NCBI RefSeq assembly: GCF_000745215.1
Contig: NZ_JQNK01000007.1
Location: 112,750-176,749, forward strand
DNA: 64,000 bases
Direction: 5' to 3'
Origin: Methylosinus sp. PW1
GTDB taxonomy: Bacteria; Pseudomonadota; Alphaproteobacteria; Rhizobiales; Beijerinckiaceae
Position numbers and translations under genes: made by a program. Shown piece after piece: positions 43,019 to 53,200 of this stretch. Position 1 is the first letter of the stretch. Each line of letters begins with the position of its first letter. The notes beneath the pieces are model-generated. The model had not been told where the DNA came from. It ran no database searches and saw only the letters and a list, made by a program, of their open reading frames with translations.

Positions 43019-44235
43019 GCCGCTCGTCCCCAGCTCTCCGTGATCAGCCCAAGGATCCGCTCATTCACCGCGTCGATCGATTCGCGCGCTCGGTGAAATG
43101 TATCTCGTCTTATCTGCCCTGGCTCCAGTTCATAGAGGCTGCGCTTCGCTAGTCCCGCAGCCTCGACCGCTGTGCTTTCAATCGCTGTCGGAACAAGCAC
43201 GTCGCTGCCAAAGAGATGCCGAAGCATCGTCACAACTTCTGTTTGCGGTAGATCATTTGGATTATGACGCGTGATCAAGTAACGGAAAAAATCCTGGCGA
43301 AGGGTCGCGCCTGCGTCGCGAATAACGATCGCAAGATCCCCCATCATCAGAAGGAACTGGCTCATGGACGCGACGTCCAACATCGCGGGATGGACCGTTA
43401 CGATCATCCCCGTCGCTGCATAAATCGCTCCCAGAGTTAAAAAGCCTAGCGATGGCGGCGTATCCAGGATCACGACGTCGTAATCGTCTTCAACTTCCGC
43501 GATCGCAGAGCGAAGACGCTCAAAAAATACTGTGCCAAAGTTGCCCGTTTTCTCTGCTAGCACCCGAGGCGTGTCATGCTCATATTCCATGACCTCGATG
43601 TTGCCAGGAACCAGATCAATACCGGAAAAGTAGGTCTTTCGAGCGATTTCGCGTAGGGGTCGACGTCGCTCGTCGTAACGTAGCGCTGCATAGACCGTTT
43701 CGTTTTCGCCAACATCTACTTCGGGCTGGGCACCGAACATTGCAGATAAAGAGGCCTGCGGATCGAGATCAATTGCAAGGACCCTGTAGCCTTGGAGCGC
43801 CAAGTAATGAGCGAGGTGCACACTGGTTGTGGTCTTTGCACTCCCTCCTTTAAAATTCGCGATAGCCAAAATTTGAAGGTGATCGCCGATACGGCGGCGG
43901 GGTAGAAACCGCAAAGCGTCCGCAGGCTTTTGGTGCGCGAATAGCTGCCGCAGCTCATTGATCTGAGCGAGAGTATAGGCACGATGGTTGTTATCGAGAC
44001 GGGCGGGCGCGGGGCCCTTTCCCTCAATCGACATCGTTCGCAAAGTGGATTCAGGGATCGATGTGAGTTTGGATACCTCATTCGTCATGAAGTACCGGAG
44101 GCCTTTTTCTGCACTAGGTGGGTACATGCGTTCGCGCACATCTTGAAGATGTGTAGATAAAATCTCGGCGTGATGCACAATCTTGTCGACTGCGTCTTCG
44201 CCGGCTACGCTGGCCGAGGTCAAAGCTGTCATCAA
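43015..44235 (-). CDS. repA: Plasmid partitioning protein RepA (ParA family)
   Basis: A 406-residue Walker-type ATPase with an N-terminal MerR-like region (FMTNEVSKLTSIPESTLRTM, RAYTLAQINELRQLFA) that represses the repABC promoter. The deviant Walker A is ANFKGGSAKTTTSVHLAHYL; VLAIDLDPQASLSAMFG and YDVVILDTPPSLGFLTLGAI follow as A' and B motifs. With RepB it separates plasmid copies. The ATG pair at 44235/44232 gives two nearly equal starts. Confidence 0.94.
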   Translation of the reverse strand: MMTALTSASVAGEDAVDKIVHHAEILSTHLQDVRERMYPPSAEKGLRYFMTNEVSKLTSIPESTLRTMSIEGKGPAPARLDNNHRAYTLAQINELRQLFAHQKPADALRFLPRRRIGDHLQILAIANFKGGSAKTTTSVHLAHYLALQGYRVLAIDLDPQASLSAMFGAQPEVDVGENETVYAALRYDERRRPLREIARKTYFSGIDLVPGNIEVMEYEHDTPRVLAEKTGNFGTVFFERLRSAIAEVEDDYDVVILDTPPSLGFLTLGAIYAATGMIVTVHPAMLDVASMSQFLLMMGDLAIVIRDAGATLRQDFFRYLITRHNPNDLPQTEVVTMLRHLFGSDVLVPTAIESTAVEAAGLAKRSLYELEPGQIRRDTFHRARESIDAVNERILGLITESWGRAA

Positions 44236-44855
44236 CGTTCCAGCATTCCTGTGACGGTCAGAGGGCGCTTTGACGCCCCTAGAGCGTCAGACATAGCCAC
44301 GATTCTCCAAACACGTCCAGCGATTTTGAGTTAACGGAATGCTAATCGACGCCCCGCCGATGAGAACATGGAGTTTTGCCCGTAACTTAGTCCCGAACGA
44401 ACCCTATCTATCCAAGGGGACACAGAACGCCCACAGCCCGCAGATTAATCCGCGACGACCTCGATGATTCCCGATGTCGAAAGGGGAGGGGAGGGGAGGG
44501 GAGGGGAGGGGAAGCGCCGGTCCAGAAGTCGGGCGGCCGAAAATATCATCCATCACGCGATGACGCGGGGTGAGGATCCTGACGCCCTTATTCGTGCCGA
44601 GGTCGACGACGCCTCTCCTTCGAAATCCATCGCCGTCACCGCCCACGAGACGCGCCCAGCCCGCTGAAATATCGTACGCTTCAACCGTAGTCTCACGGGT
44701 GTTTACGGTTCAGCTCAGCCGCGTGCGACCGCCGAACTTTCGACGCGCGGCAATTCGGAATGATGCCACCTAGCGCATTTCACCCAGGTCATAATGGACC
44801 GACTGGACATACGGGCGTGATTATTGAATAATCCACCCCATCACACTCAGAACCC
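44236..44855. other. repABC upstream control region with G-rich repeat
   Basis: This spacer of 620 bp lies between divergent repA and the toxin-antitoxin genes. It should contain the repA promoter and operator near 44236-44400, which is less GC-rich. A G-rich tandem repeat follows at 44481-44512. I see no supported gene; short frames here have no family features. Confidence 0.45.
44481..44512 (+). repeat. AGGGG tandem repeat
   Basis: Six consecutive copies of AGGGG form an uninterrupted G-rich run on the plus strand. Four or more G4 tracts with one-base loops meet the pattern of a very stable G-quadruplex. It lies about 250 bp upstream of repA. Confidence 0.85.
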
Positions 44856-45350
44856 ATGGCTCGAAAAGTGGCGCAGCGACCCGCCGTCCCCGACATCATC
44901 GACGGCAAAGCCGTTCAGAGCCTCGTCGAGGCGCATGCCGTTCGCGGTGCGACCGTCCTCGGCCAGAAGGGCGGATGGGCCGTCCTTGTACGCTACGGCA
45001 TCCTCGAGCGCGCCATCGCCGCCCAGCGCGCTCGCAAACCCCGCCTCTGGCGTAACCTCGCCACGGCGGCAGCCTTTGTGCGTGACGAGCTCGGCGTCGT
45101 GCGTTTCGAGGTGGACGCGCAAGCCTATGAACCAGACCCCGGCGCACGCCGACGCCCCGACCAGGCCGAACGGTTACGCAAGCAGCGCGAGGCGGCGGAG
45201 CACGACATGTGGTTTCGTACCGAGGTGCAGAACACTCTCGACAGGATCGACGCCGGCAAGATCGGACTCCTAGACGAAGACTCATGGGCGAAACGGGCGG
45301 CCGAAAAACGCGCCGAGATTGCGCGTCGGGCCGCCGAACACAACGGTTAG
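44856..45350 (+). CDS. Putative antitoxin partner of ParE-type toxin
   Basis: A 164-residue protein ending three bases before the ParE-type toxin start, the usual antitoxin position. It has a compact N-terminal part (IIDGKAVQSLVEAHAVRGAT, GGWAVLVRYGILERAIAAQR) that resembles sequence-binding antitoxin folds and a long charged C-terminal helix region (RRPDQAERLRKQREAAEHDM, AKRAAEKRAEIARRAAEHNG) suited to wrapping the toxin. No standard antitoxin family is certain. It is transcribed away from repA. Confidence 0.65.
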   Translation: MARKVAQRPAVPDIIDGKAVQSLVEAHAVRGATVLGQKGGWAVLVRYGILERAIAAQRARKPRLWRNLATAAAFVRDELGVVRFEVDAQAYEPDPGARRRPDQAERLRKQREAAEHDMWFRTEVQNTLDRIDAGKIGLLDEDSWAKRAAEKRAEIARRAAEHNG

Positions 45351-45353
45351 CGC

Positions 45354-45635
45354 GTGCGCCTGTTTCGCCGCGACAGCTACGGTGAAGACCTAGACCGTAT
45401 CGTCGAGCACATCGCGAAGGACAAGCCGAGAGCCGCGCTCGCGATGTGGGATGAAATCGAGTCTCAAGTCGAACGCTTACGAAAGTTTCCGAATTCCGGG
45501 CGGCCCGGCCGCCTGAGCGGCACACGCGAGCTGCTCGTACCACGCACGCCATTTATCGTCGTCTATCGCGTCGCCGAGACACACGTAGAGCTGGTCCGCG
45601 TACTGCACGGCGCGCAACAGTGGCCGAAGTCATGA
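45354..45635 (+). CDS. RelE/ParE-family toxin
   Basis: A 93-residue toxin of usual length. Family features are YGEDLDRIVEHIAKDKPRAA near the start, RKFPNSGRPGRLSGTRELLV in the middle and TPFIVVYRVAETHVELVRVL with the final HGAQQWP, all typical of ParE-like proteins (gyrase poison or ribonuclease). It starts with GTG three bases after the antitoxin stop. With the partner it would stabilise the plasmid after replication. Confidence 0.87.
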   Translation: MRLFRRDSYGEDLDRIVEHIAKDKPRAALAMWDEIESQVERLRKFPNSGRPGRLSGTRELLVPRTPFIVVYRVAETHVELVRVLHGAQQWPKS

Positions 45636-45712
45636 AATGGTTCGAACGTCTATCAACGGTTGGCCCTTGAGCCGATGAGCCAACGGGCGAGTCGGCGGAT
45701 AGCCCGACAGTC

Positions 45713-45853
45713 TCATCCCCTGAGACGAGCCATCTCCGCCTGAGTTAGCCCGGCATACTTGCGAAGCTCGCGCAGATCTACAGGAGCGCAAACAACCGAC
45801 GAACCAGCGCCCTTTACGTGCGCCAGCGCTTCGCCTCCGGATTTCAGGGCCGC
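45713..45853 (-). pseudogene. HigA/XRE-type antitoxin fragment
   Basis: The minus strand reads LKSGGEALAHVKGAGSSVVC, then VDLRELRKYAGLTQAEMARL and a stop. This is the usual spacer and the first two helices of an XRE-type (HigA-like) antitoxin. The frame is closed by a stop upstream and ends before the recognition helix, so it is a relic. Confidence 0.5.
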
Positions 45854-45871
45854 CGCTCACGGCCTGCCGCC

Positions 45872-46516
45872 TCAGTGTAAAGTCGACCTCTTCGCAAGCC
45901 CCGCTGAATCTGAAGCCCGGGCGCGCTTGCAAGCAAGAACCACGGCATGGATCGACTTCTCGGCGGTGAGCGTCATCTCTCGCATTCGATCGAGGGTCTC
46001 GGCAAAATCCTTCTCATTCGCCGCCTTCGTAGGATCTCCCGTCACCTCTTCGATGGCCACGAACATCGCCCGGAGCGTGGAGAGCACGGTCATCGCGTCA
46101 ACGGCCCGTTCCGACAGATCCAATTCCTCGGCGCCCCCGAACAGCCCCTCCGCGAATCCATCCAGCTCCTGCCGTCGCATGGTCGCCAGCGACATGATTT
46201 CCTCTCTATTCGCCCGTGACTGCACTCGCTTCAGCCGGAACGGATCGCTACGTTCCTGATGCCTCGTCAATCGGTTCCACAGACCCATGACGAGCGCGCC
46301 GATGAGTTCGTTCGCTTCGTCGATCGAGTCGAACGGAGGCAGTTCACCACCCCACAGGCTCTTCACGGTCTCGATTGGCGACCTCGAGGAAGGGCTGGCG
46401 ATGTTGCCGAGGAGCCGCGCACGGACTTCGTGGAATGGCACGGGACACTGGTAACGATCGAGCAACGCCAGCACTTGGGCGTCGGTCGCCGTGGGCGAAT
46501 TGGGCCGTTTTGCCAC
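45872..46516 (-). CDS. Plasmid-associated hypothetical protein
   Basis: A 214-residue soluble, mostly helical protein. I choose the GTG at 46516, which follows GAGGAAC by six bases; a longer frame begins at 46582. Segments include ATDAQVLALLDRYQCPVPFH, IDEANELIGALVMGLWNRLT and a long helix (LDRMREMTLTAEKSIHAVVL). I recognise the look of a conserved plasmid protein but no named family. It converges towards the toxin genes and lies inside the inverted-repeat-bounded core. Confidence 0.6.
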   Translation of the reverse strand: MAKRPNSPTATDAQVLALLDRYQCPVPFHEVRARLLGNIASPSSRSPIETVKSLWGGELPPFDSIDEANELIGALVMGLWNRLTRHQERSDPFRLKRVQSRANREEIMSLATMRRQELDGFAEGLFGGAEELDLSERAVDAMTVLSTLRAMFVAIEEVTGDPTKAANEKDFAETLDRMREMTLTAEKSIHAVVLACKRARASDSAGLAKRSTLH

Positions 46517-46599
46517 GTCGTTCCTCTGAGCGGGATGGTGTCGCGCCGAATGACGATAGCGTGGGAAGACATGTGCGTCCATCGCAGGTCGGCGAACGC

Positions 46600-47430
46600 G
46601 TTTTTATGACCGTTTGAAAGCGCATCCGAAGGCCGAAGTTCGCCGCCGCCGCCTAGGGGCGAGCAGGAGAAAGGCCCGAAAAACAGCCTTTTTCGTCGAT
46701 TTGCCGGCCGAAAGCTCGCCTCCAGAGCCGTTCCGAGGCTTGCTTTCGGCGGCCCGCGGCGACGCATTTCGATCCGGTCGGCGAAAGAGAAAAATCATCT
46801 TCTATCACTCAAGCTAAAATCGATTTAGATTGATGATTGTCTTGTTTCGCGCGGAATTGAAATGGGTTTAGATCTTCCCGGATCTGTTTCATTCGAGCGC
46901 CTGCAGGCGCCCTTCGAGAGCGCGTCGGACGGCCTCGCACGTTTTGACGAGCGTCTTCGCTCCAGTCCCGTCGCCGAAGCGTTCGTTCTTCGTGCGCATT
47001 TCCACGACGCCTGCGCCGCCTTGTGGCGCGCGGGCGAATTCGTGCAGATCGAAGACCTGGTGCTTCATGATGCCGGAACGGACGTGCGCACGCCGACGCA
47101 CGAACTCGTGCGGGCCCACGCCGTTCTTCTCACGCGCCGTCGCATAGCTGCTCGCGAACCGGCATGGGCGTTGACGACCGACGGACTCGCCGATTTGCGC
47201 GGTGCTTGGAGACCGCAGGGCGCGGTGTGCGAGCCAACCACCGGTTCGCGCGCCATGGGCGAAGACGCGGCGGATGGGGAGTTGGATGATGAGGACGGCG
47301 AGACGATCCGTACAGGAGAATTCGACGAAATCGATGAATTGCTGGCGCGAACGTCACGTGCCATCGAGCGAACCGAGCCGGCATCGCTGAAGCGAGACGA
47401 CTCTGGTTTGGTTTACGACGAAGATTGGGA
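46600..47430 (+). repeat. Large inverted repeat, right arm
   Basis: The right arm contains the upstream region (46600-46861) and the first half of the intact RHE_PE00001 gene. It matches 37468-38290 in inverted orientation. The gene parts differ by scattered substitutions, so the arms are diverged but long enough for homologous recombination. Confidence 0.8.
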
Positions 47431-47980
47431 CGAGGAGGCCCGCGTCGCGGAGTGGCGCGATCGACTCGGCCGAACTCAGAACCTTCCGCCCTTGATGGCC
47501 GCAAGCGTCGCGCTCGACGCTTGGGAAGAGATCGAGCCGTTACAGCGCAGCGCTTGGCTCGGTCCCTTGCTCGCCGCAGCCTTGCTACGTTCCCGGGGAA
47601 AGACCCGGCACTATCTCACCGCGCTGCATTCGGGATTTCGACAGGCCAAATATCGCCGCGTTGGGCGGGATGATTTTGAATCGCGATTGGTCGCGTTCGC
47701 GTGTGCAATCGAGACGATGGCGAAGGCGGACTCGAAGGAACTCGACAGATTGACGCTCGCGCGCGAGCTCCTGCTCAGAAAGTGTAAAGACCGAAGAGCG
47801 AATTCGAGGATGCCGCAACTCGTCGATTTGTGTCTTGCTTCGCCGGTCGTCACCGTCCCTTTTGCCGCCAAGGAACTCCGGGTCTCTCAACAAGCCGCCA
47901 CCACGATGATCGGCGAACTCTCGTCGAACCTTCGCGAGTTGACCGGACGTGGGCGATACAGGGCGTGGGCTGTCATCTGA
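46862..47980 (+). CDS. RHE_PE00001-family protein (DUF1612, C-terminal HTH)
   Basis: A 372-residue protein of a family common on rhizobial plasmids. The N-terminal half has FDERLRSSPVAEAFVLRAHF and DVRTPTHELVRAHAVLLTRR; an acidic linker (GELDDEDGETIRTGEFDEID) follows. The DUF1612 region covers about 195-300 (AWLGPLLAAALLRSRGKTRH), and the C-terminus has a helix-turn-helix (FAAKELRVSQQAATTMIGEL). Some relatives are annotated near Fic/DUF4172-like proteins, but the biochemical role is unknown. This is the only complete copy of three traces in the window. Confidence 0.85.
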   Translation: MGLDLPGSVSFERLQAPFESASDGLARFDERLRSSPVAEAFVLRAHFHDACAALWRAGEFVQIEDLVLHDAGTDVRTPTHELVRAHAVLLTRRRIAAREPAWALTTDGLADLRGAWRPQGAVCEPTTGSRAMGEDAADGELDDEDGETIRTGEFDEIDELLARTSRAIERTEPASLKRDDSGLVYDEDWDEEARVAEWRDRLGRTQNLPPLMAASVALDAWEEIEPLQRSAWLGPLLAAALLRSRGKTRHYLTALHSGFRQAKYRRVGRDDFESRLVAFACAIETMAKADSKELDRLTLARELLLRKCKDRRANSRMPQLVDLCLASPVVTVPFAAKELRVSQQAATTMIGELSSNLRELTGRGRYRAWAVI

Positions 47981-48000
47981 TGGATGGAACGCGTCAGTCG
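47915..48000 (+). repeat. Direct repeat left of the P450 gene
   Basis: The last 22 codons of the RHE_PE00001 gene and 20 bases beyond are repeated at 49725-49810 with only a handful of mismatches and no gaps (constant offset 1810 bp). The two copies flank the cytochrome P450 gene. Confidence 0.85.
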
Positions 48001-48255
48001 TTGGCGCCGATAGCGAGATCTTGCTGGCTGAGGCCGGCGACGGCGCGTTGCGCTCAAATGTTGTTCGGCGTGGGTGCTCGACGCCGATCGGCGCCATAAG
48101 TCATTGCAATTTCGTGCCTGCCAGGGGTCACACGATCGCGCCGATTCACAGCGCCGACCGGAAATCTTGGGCCGCCCCGACGAGGCCGGCGTCGCGCGTG
48201 CTTTACACGACATGCTGACCGTGTCGAAGCTCGATCTCGCCTCCAGGGAGGCGGC

Positions 48256-49659
48256 CTACGTCGGGGAGTGACCCGCCGCGCGCCCCGACGACGCCGACCG
48301 GCCAACGCGTTCGATCTTCAGCGGCAGGCCACCCTTGGGGCGCAGCGTGACGTTGGGCGCGACGTCGGCGCGGAATCCCGGAACGGTCGTGAAACGGAGC
48401 TCCCGCACGAGCGTCGCGAGAATAGTCGTGATCTCGAGCATCGCGAAGCTCATACCGATGCAGACGCGCGGCCCGCCGCCAAACGGCAGATAGACGAAGC
48501 GATGCCGCGCCTTCGCCTTCTCCGGCGCGAAACGGTCCGGATCGAAGGCGGTGGGCTCCTCCCACAGCCGTTCGTTGCGATGCAGCGACCAGATCGCGAC
48601 GAAGACCGAGGACTTCTTCGAGATCGGATAGGGGCCGATTTGCGTGTCCTCCTTTGCCTGGCGTGTTAGGCCGGGCGCCGGCGGAAAGAGCCGGAGGGCC
48701 TCCTGCACGACCTGCTGCGTGAAGACGAGCTTGTCGACGTCGTCCGGCCCGATTTCGTGGGCTCCGGCGACGTCGGCGACCTCCTGGCGCAAGCGCTCCT
48801 GCGTCGTCTGATCCTTCGCAATCAGCCACAAACTCCAGGCTAGCGCGATCGCCGCCGTCTCATGTCCGGCCGCGATGAAGGTGAAGAGGTTGGAGGCGAG
48901 CTCGCTGTCCGTCATGACGCGGCCCGTCTCGGGATCGCGCGCGGAGAGCAGTAGGGCGAGCACGTTCCGTCCCCCGGAACCCGCGGCGCGGCGCGCGGCG
49001 ATGATCCGCGCGGCCTCCGAATTGAGATGCATGACGGCGGCGCGCATCCGGTAATAGCCCGGATGCGGGGCCCATCGCGGCAGGCCGAAAGCCGCGAAGA
49101 GCGCCTGCCAGGAAAAGCCTCCGAAGGCGTCGGTGAGCGCCGCGAGAAAGGCGTCACGGTCGAAAGCGACGGGATCCCCCAGCACCGCCTCGCAAATCAC
49201 GTCGAACGTGGTGCGCGTCATCGCCTTGTGCACGTCGACGGCGTCGAGGGCTCCGGCCGTGCGCCACTCCAGCGCCCGGGCCGTCGCGCAGGCGGCGAAA
49301 ATCGGCACGAACGCGAGCAGGTTCTCGTGGCGGAAGGCCGGCGCCGCCGCCCGCCTTTGCCACCGCCAATCCGTCCCTTCCGCAAGGAACAGGCTCGCCG
49401 GATCCATCAGCGCCGAGAAAGCTCGCGCACTGATGCGGGCGCGCGTGAACTGGTCGGCGCGCTCGACGAGTAGCTCCTGGATCAGCGCCGGATCAGTCAA
49501 GAACACGGTGGGCGGAGACGATTTCCACACGCCAGGAAGAGTCGAGAACCCTTCGCGATAGGACGCGGCCGGCCAGTTCTTGAGGTAATTGCTAACGGAA
49601 TTCGCATAGCTCGGCCGCTCGGCCGGTTCGAATGGCGTGAAGTCGGGATCGTGGAACAT
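48256..49659 (-). CDS. Cytochrome P450
   Basis: A 467-residue soluble bacterial P450. The I-helix motif FTFIAAGHETAAIALAW has the O2-activating Thr near 268, the K-helix has QQVVQEALRLFPPAPGL (ExxR), and the heme loop is LPFGGGPRVCIGMSFAM with the ligand Cys near 400. It should insert oxygen into a lipophilic substrate, using electrons from a ferredoxin system that is not encoded nearby. The start at 49659 has AAAGGCGG upstream; 49698 is a weaker option. The gene is opposite to and enclosed by repeated ends of the RHE_PE00001 gene, so it came in with a rearrangement. Confidence 0.93.
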   Translation of the reverse strand: MFHDPDFTPFEPAERPSYANSVSNYLKNWPAASYREGFSTLPGVWKSSPPTVFLTDPALIQELLVERADQFTRARISARAFSALMDPASLFLAEGTDWRWQRRAAAPAFRHENLLAFVPIFAACATARALEWRTAGALDAVDVHKAMTRTTFDVICEAVLGDPVAFDRDAFLAALTDAFGGFSWQALFAAFGLPRWAPHPGYYRMRAAVMHLNSEAARIIAARRAAGSGGRNVLALLLSARDPETGRVMTDSELASNLFTFIAAGHETAAIALAWSLWLIAKDQTTQERLRQEVADVAGAHEIGPDDVDKLVFTQQVVQEALRLFPPAPGLTRQAKEDTQIGPYPISKKSSVFVAIWSLHRNERLWEEPTAFDPDRFAPEKAKARHRFVYLPFGGGPRVCIGMSFAMLEITTILATLVRELRFTTVPGFRADVAPNVTLRPKGGLPLKIERVGRSASSGRAAGHSPT

Positions 49660-49724
49660 CGTCGCCGCCTTTCCTGACGCTGTGCTGTCACATAGCATGG
49701 TTCACGCGGCGTCGGCCGCCGGGG

Positions 49725-49810
49725 AAACTCTCGTCGAACCTTCGCGAGTTGACCGGACGCGGGCGATATAGGGCGTGGGCTGTCATCTGAGGGATGGAGC
49801 GCATTAGTCG
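49725..49810 (+). repeat. Direct repeat right of the P450 gene (3' end of an RHE_PE00001 copy)
   Basis: This copy still encodes LSSNLRELTGRGRYRAWAVI and the stop of the RHE_PE00001 family in the plus direction, without the rest of the gene. It is the third trace of that gene in the window. Confidence 0.85.
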
Positions 49811-50217
49811 CTCGGGTTCTGATGGGGCAAGCTATGATTTCCTGGCAAAATTAGAAAATCGTGGTCAGTAAAATCAAAGACTGCGAGCCGCGTATCTGGC
49901 GTTTTCCGAAATTTGCGACATCAAAACCTCTCGGGGACCTCTCATCCAGCTTGACCGCATAGCAGTGATGACCCTGATCGGCGGATTGACCGCCCATTAT
50001 CGGCAGGATCTTTTCGCGAATTGTGAAAAAAAATGGAATCACGCCGAGTCGGTCCACGCAACGGGTTTTTCAACAGAATCGACCCCAGTGCGGACGGCCC
50101 CACCTCGACCAGAACGCGACGGTCGAGGCCTTTTCCGGTTGACCTACGTCCCGCCCGGGGGAACAGATACCTCTTTAAGGCCGCGCTGGGTTTCGGCGGG
50201 CGGTCTGGCGGGGACCG
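49811..50217. other. Spacer upstream of the CheB-CheR hybrid kinase
   Basis: These 407 bp contain no supported gene. The left half (49830-50035) is lower in GC with runs such as GTGAAAAAAAATGG, a likely promoter area for the kinase gene. No terminator, repeat or RNA is obvious. Confidence 0.4.
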
Positions 50218-53200
50218 ATGCCACAAACTGAATCTTCGCTCCCGATGATCGTGGGAATTGGCGCTTCGGCCGGCGGGCTCGAGGCGCTCAAGACTCTGCT
50301 GCCCACCCTGCCGAGCGACAGCGGCTTTGTTTTTGTCATTGTCATGCACCTACAGGCTAGCCAACCGAGCCTGCTGGCCGAGATATTGCTGCCCTTTTCC
50401 TCGATGCCTGTCTCGCAGGTGGCCGAAGATTTGGAGGTCGAGCCGAACCACGTCTACGTCATCCCGCCGGGCTACAATCTTTCCGCGATCGACAGTCACC
50501 TGCGTCTCTCAAAAATCGAGGAGCGTCGTGAAGAGCGGGCGCCGATCGACCATTTCTTCGAAACCTTGGCCAAAGCTCAAGGCGACCGCTGCGTCGGCGT
50601 CATTCTGTCGGGAACCGGCGCGGACGGAAGCTTCGGCCTCAGGAGGATCAAGGAGCACGGCGGCCTCACGATCGTGCAGGACCCCAAGGAATCGCAGTTC
50701 GATTCCATGCCTCAAAACGCCATTGCGACCGGGATTGTCGATTTTGTGCTGCCGCTCGCGGACATGCAGTGGCGCATAGTGCGCTTCGCGACGACCCGGC
50801 CTCGCATTGAAATCGCGGAACCGCCGGAAGGGGCGCCCGCGCGCGATTATCAGCTCTTGCAGAGCGTTCTGGCGGAAGTTCGGACGCGGACCAATTTAGA
50901 CTTTTCCAAATATAAGAGGTCAACCGTGCTGCGCCGCATTCGGCGGCGCATGCAGTTGAATCAAAAAGAGCTGCTGGAAGATTATCTGGATTTCTTACGT
51001 GGTGACGCGACCGAGGCGCAATTGCTGGCCGAGGAGTTCCTGATCACTGTCACGAGGTTCTTCCGCGACGCTGAGGTCTACGACTATCTCGAAAAGGAGA
51101 TTGTTCCGCGATTGTTCGAGGGCAAGACCAGCTCGGAAGCGATCCGCGTCTGGTCGGTCGGATGCGCGACGGGCGAAGAAGCCTATAGCGTCGCCATGCT
51201 GATGCTCGAACAGGCTGGACGAGTGACGGATGCGCCGAAGATCGAGATCTTCGCCAGCGACCTGCATGAGCTCTCGCTGCGCCGGGCGCGAGAAGGAGAA
51301 TATGCGGACTCGATCGAGGCTGAAGTCTCCCCGGAGCGCCTCGAACGGTTTTTCGTGCGAGAAGACACCAACTACCGCATCCGCAAGGACGTGCGCGAAA
51401 TCGTGGTATTCGCAAATCATAATCTCCTTCGCGATCCCCCCTTTTCCCGCCTCGACCTGATCATCTGCCGCAATCTCCTGATCTACCTTCAGCGCGAATT
51501 GCAAAACGACGTCATCGACCTGTTTCATTATGCGCTCAACCCAGAGGGGTTGCTTCTGCTCGGCCCCTCCGAGTCGATCGATCGGACGGCCTTGTTCCAG
51601 CCCAAGAGCAAGCAGCACGGCGTCTTCGTGCGTCGCAACGTGCCCGCGCCGGAGCCCCGATTGCCGGTGTTTCCCCAGACGCTCGGCCGCGTCGGCCGCT
51701 TCGATGCCCCGAGCCTGCGTTTGGAGCCCACCCTCAGTTACGGCGCCCTGCACCAGAAAATGGTCGAGCGCTATGCGCCGCCGAGCCTGCTCGTCGATCA
51801 GGACTTCCGCATCGTTCACGCCTCTGAGCACGTCGGGCGATATTTGCAGGTTCCTGGAGGCGAACTCTCGGCCAGCGTCTTTCGCCTTGCGCGCGAGGAG
51901 CTGCGCGTCGAGCTGCGGGCGGCCTTGCACGCGGCGGCCCGGAATGGCGAGAGCATCCACTCCCGCCCTGTCGCGATCGAGCTGGACGGCAAACCGACGC
52001 AAGTCGTCATCCATGTGCGGCCGTCGAAAGACGCCGAGCTGGGTAGTCTGCATCTCGTGATCTTCGATGAATATGAGGCGTTCGACAGCGCGCCGTCCGT
52101 TCCTCTCGGGCCCGAGGCGGCCGAGGCGCGGGTGGAGCTGGACGCGACCAGGGAGCGTCTGCGCGCCGTCATCGAGCAATACGAGACCTCACAGGAGGAA
52201 ATGCGGGCGGGCAATGAGGAGTTGCAGTCCATCAATGAGGAGCTGCGCTCCACGATGGAGGAGCTGGAGACCAGCAAGGAAGAGCTGCAGTCCATGAACG
52301 AGGAGCTGCAGACCGTCAATCAAGAGAATCGGCACAAAGTCGAGGAGCTGAGCCAACTCACCGGCGATCTTCAAAACCTGATGGCGGCGACGGAAATCGC
52401 CACGTTGTTTCTCGATCGAGAGCTACGAATCCTGCGAGTGACGCCGCGCGCGCGCGATTTGTTCAATGTCCGGGCCAGCGATAGCGGCCGCCCCATCACG
52501 GAACTACGCCACCGCGTCGGATACGGCCAGCTCCAAGAGGACGCGCTGTCCGTCCTCGAACGATTTGTGCCGATCCAGCGGGAAATCCAGAGCGAGAGCG
52601 GCGAGTGGTATCTGACGCGGATCGTTCCTTACCGGTCGTCTTCCGATCAGATTCAAGGCGTGGTGATCACGCTGGTGGAGATCACGCAGCTGAAGGACGC
52701 CGAGCTCACTGCTCGCAACAGCGAAGAGAAATTCCGCGCCCTCGTGGCCGCCTCCGCCCAGGCGGTCTGGTCCACAGACGCCGAGGGCAAAGTCGTCGAG
52801 GACTCGCCGAGCTGGCGCGAATTCACGGGACAAGCGCCGGAGCAAATGCGCGGAATGGGTTGGGTCGATGCGGTACACCCAGACGACCGCGACCAAGTCG
52901 CGACAAGCTGGCAAAATTGTATCTCGACACAAACGCCGCTCAACGCCGAGTTCCGCCTACGATATGCGAGCGGCGGCTGGCGCTGTGTGCATTCGCGAAT
53001 CGTGCCCTTGCGCGACGGAGCCGGCAAGTTGTGCGGCTGGGTGGGCATGAGCGCCGACGTCACCGACCGAAAGGCCAAGGAGCTCGCGCAGCAGGAGGCG
53101 GAAGTGTTGCGTGGCGCGAGCCAGCGCAAAGACGAATTTTTGGCCATACTCGGTCACGAGCTTCGCAATCCGCTGGCGCCTTTGCGCAACACCATGGTGC

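Noticed and set aside
44236..44480. parS-like palindromes near repA
   Set aside because: GTTTTGCCCGTAAC and similar partial matches were seen, but none fits the 16-bp GTTnnnnGCnnnnAAC spacing. I do not call a site.
48000..48255. Plus-strand frame ending at 48271
   Set aside because: It runs into the P450 3' end and has no start signal or family. The stretch is probably non-coding debris between the repeat and the P450 gene.
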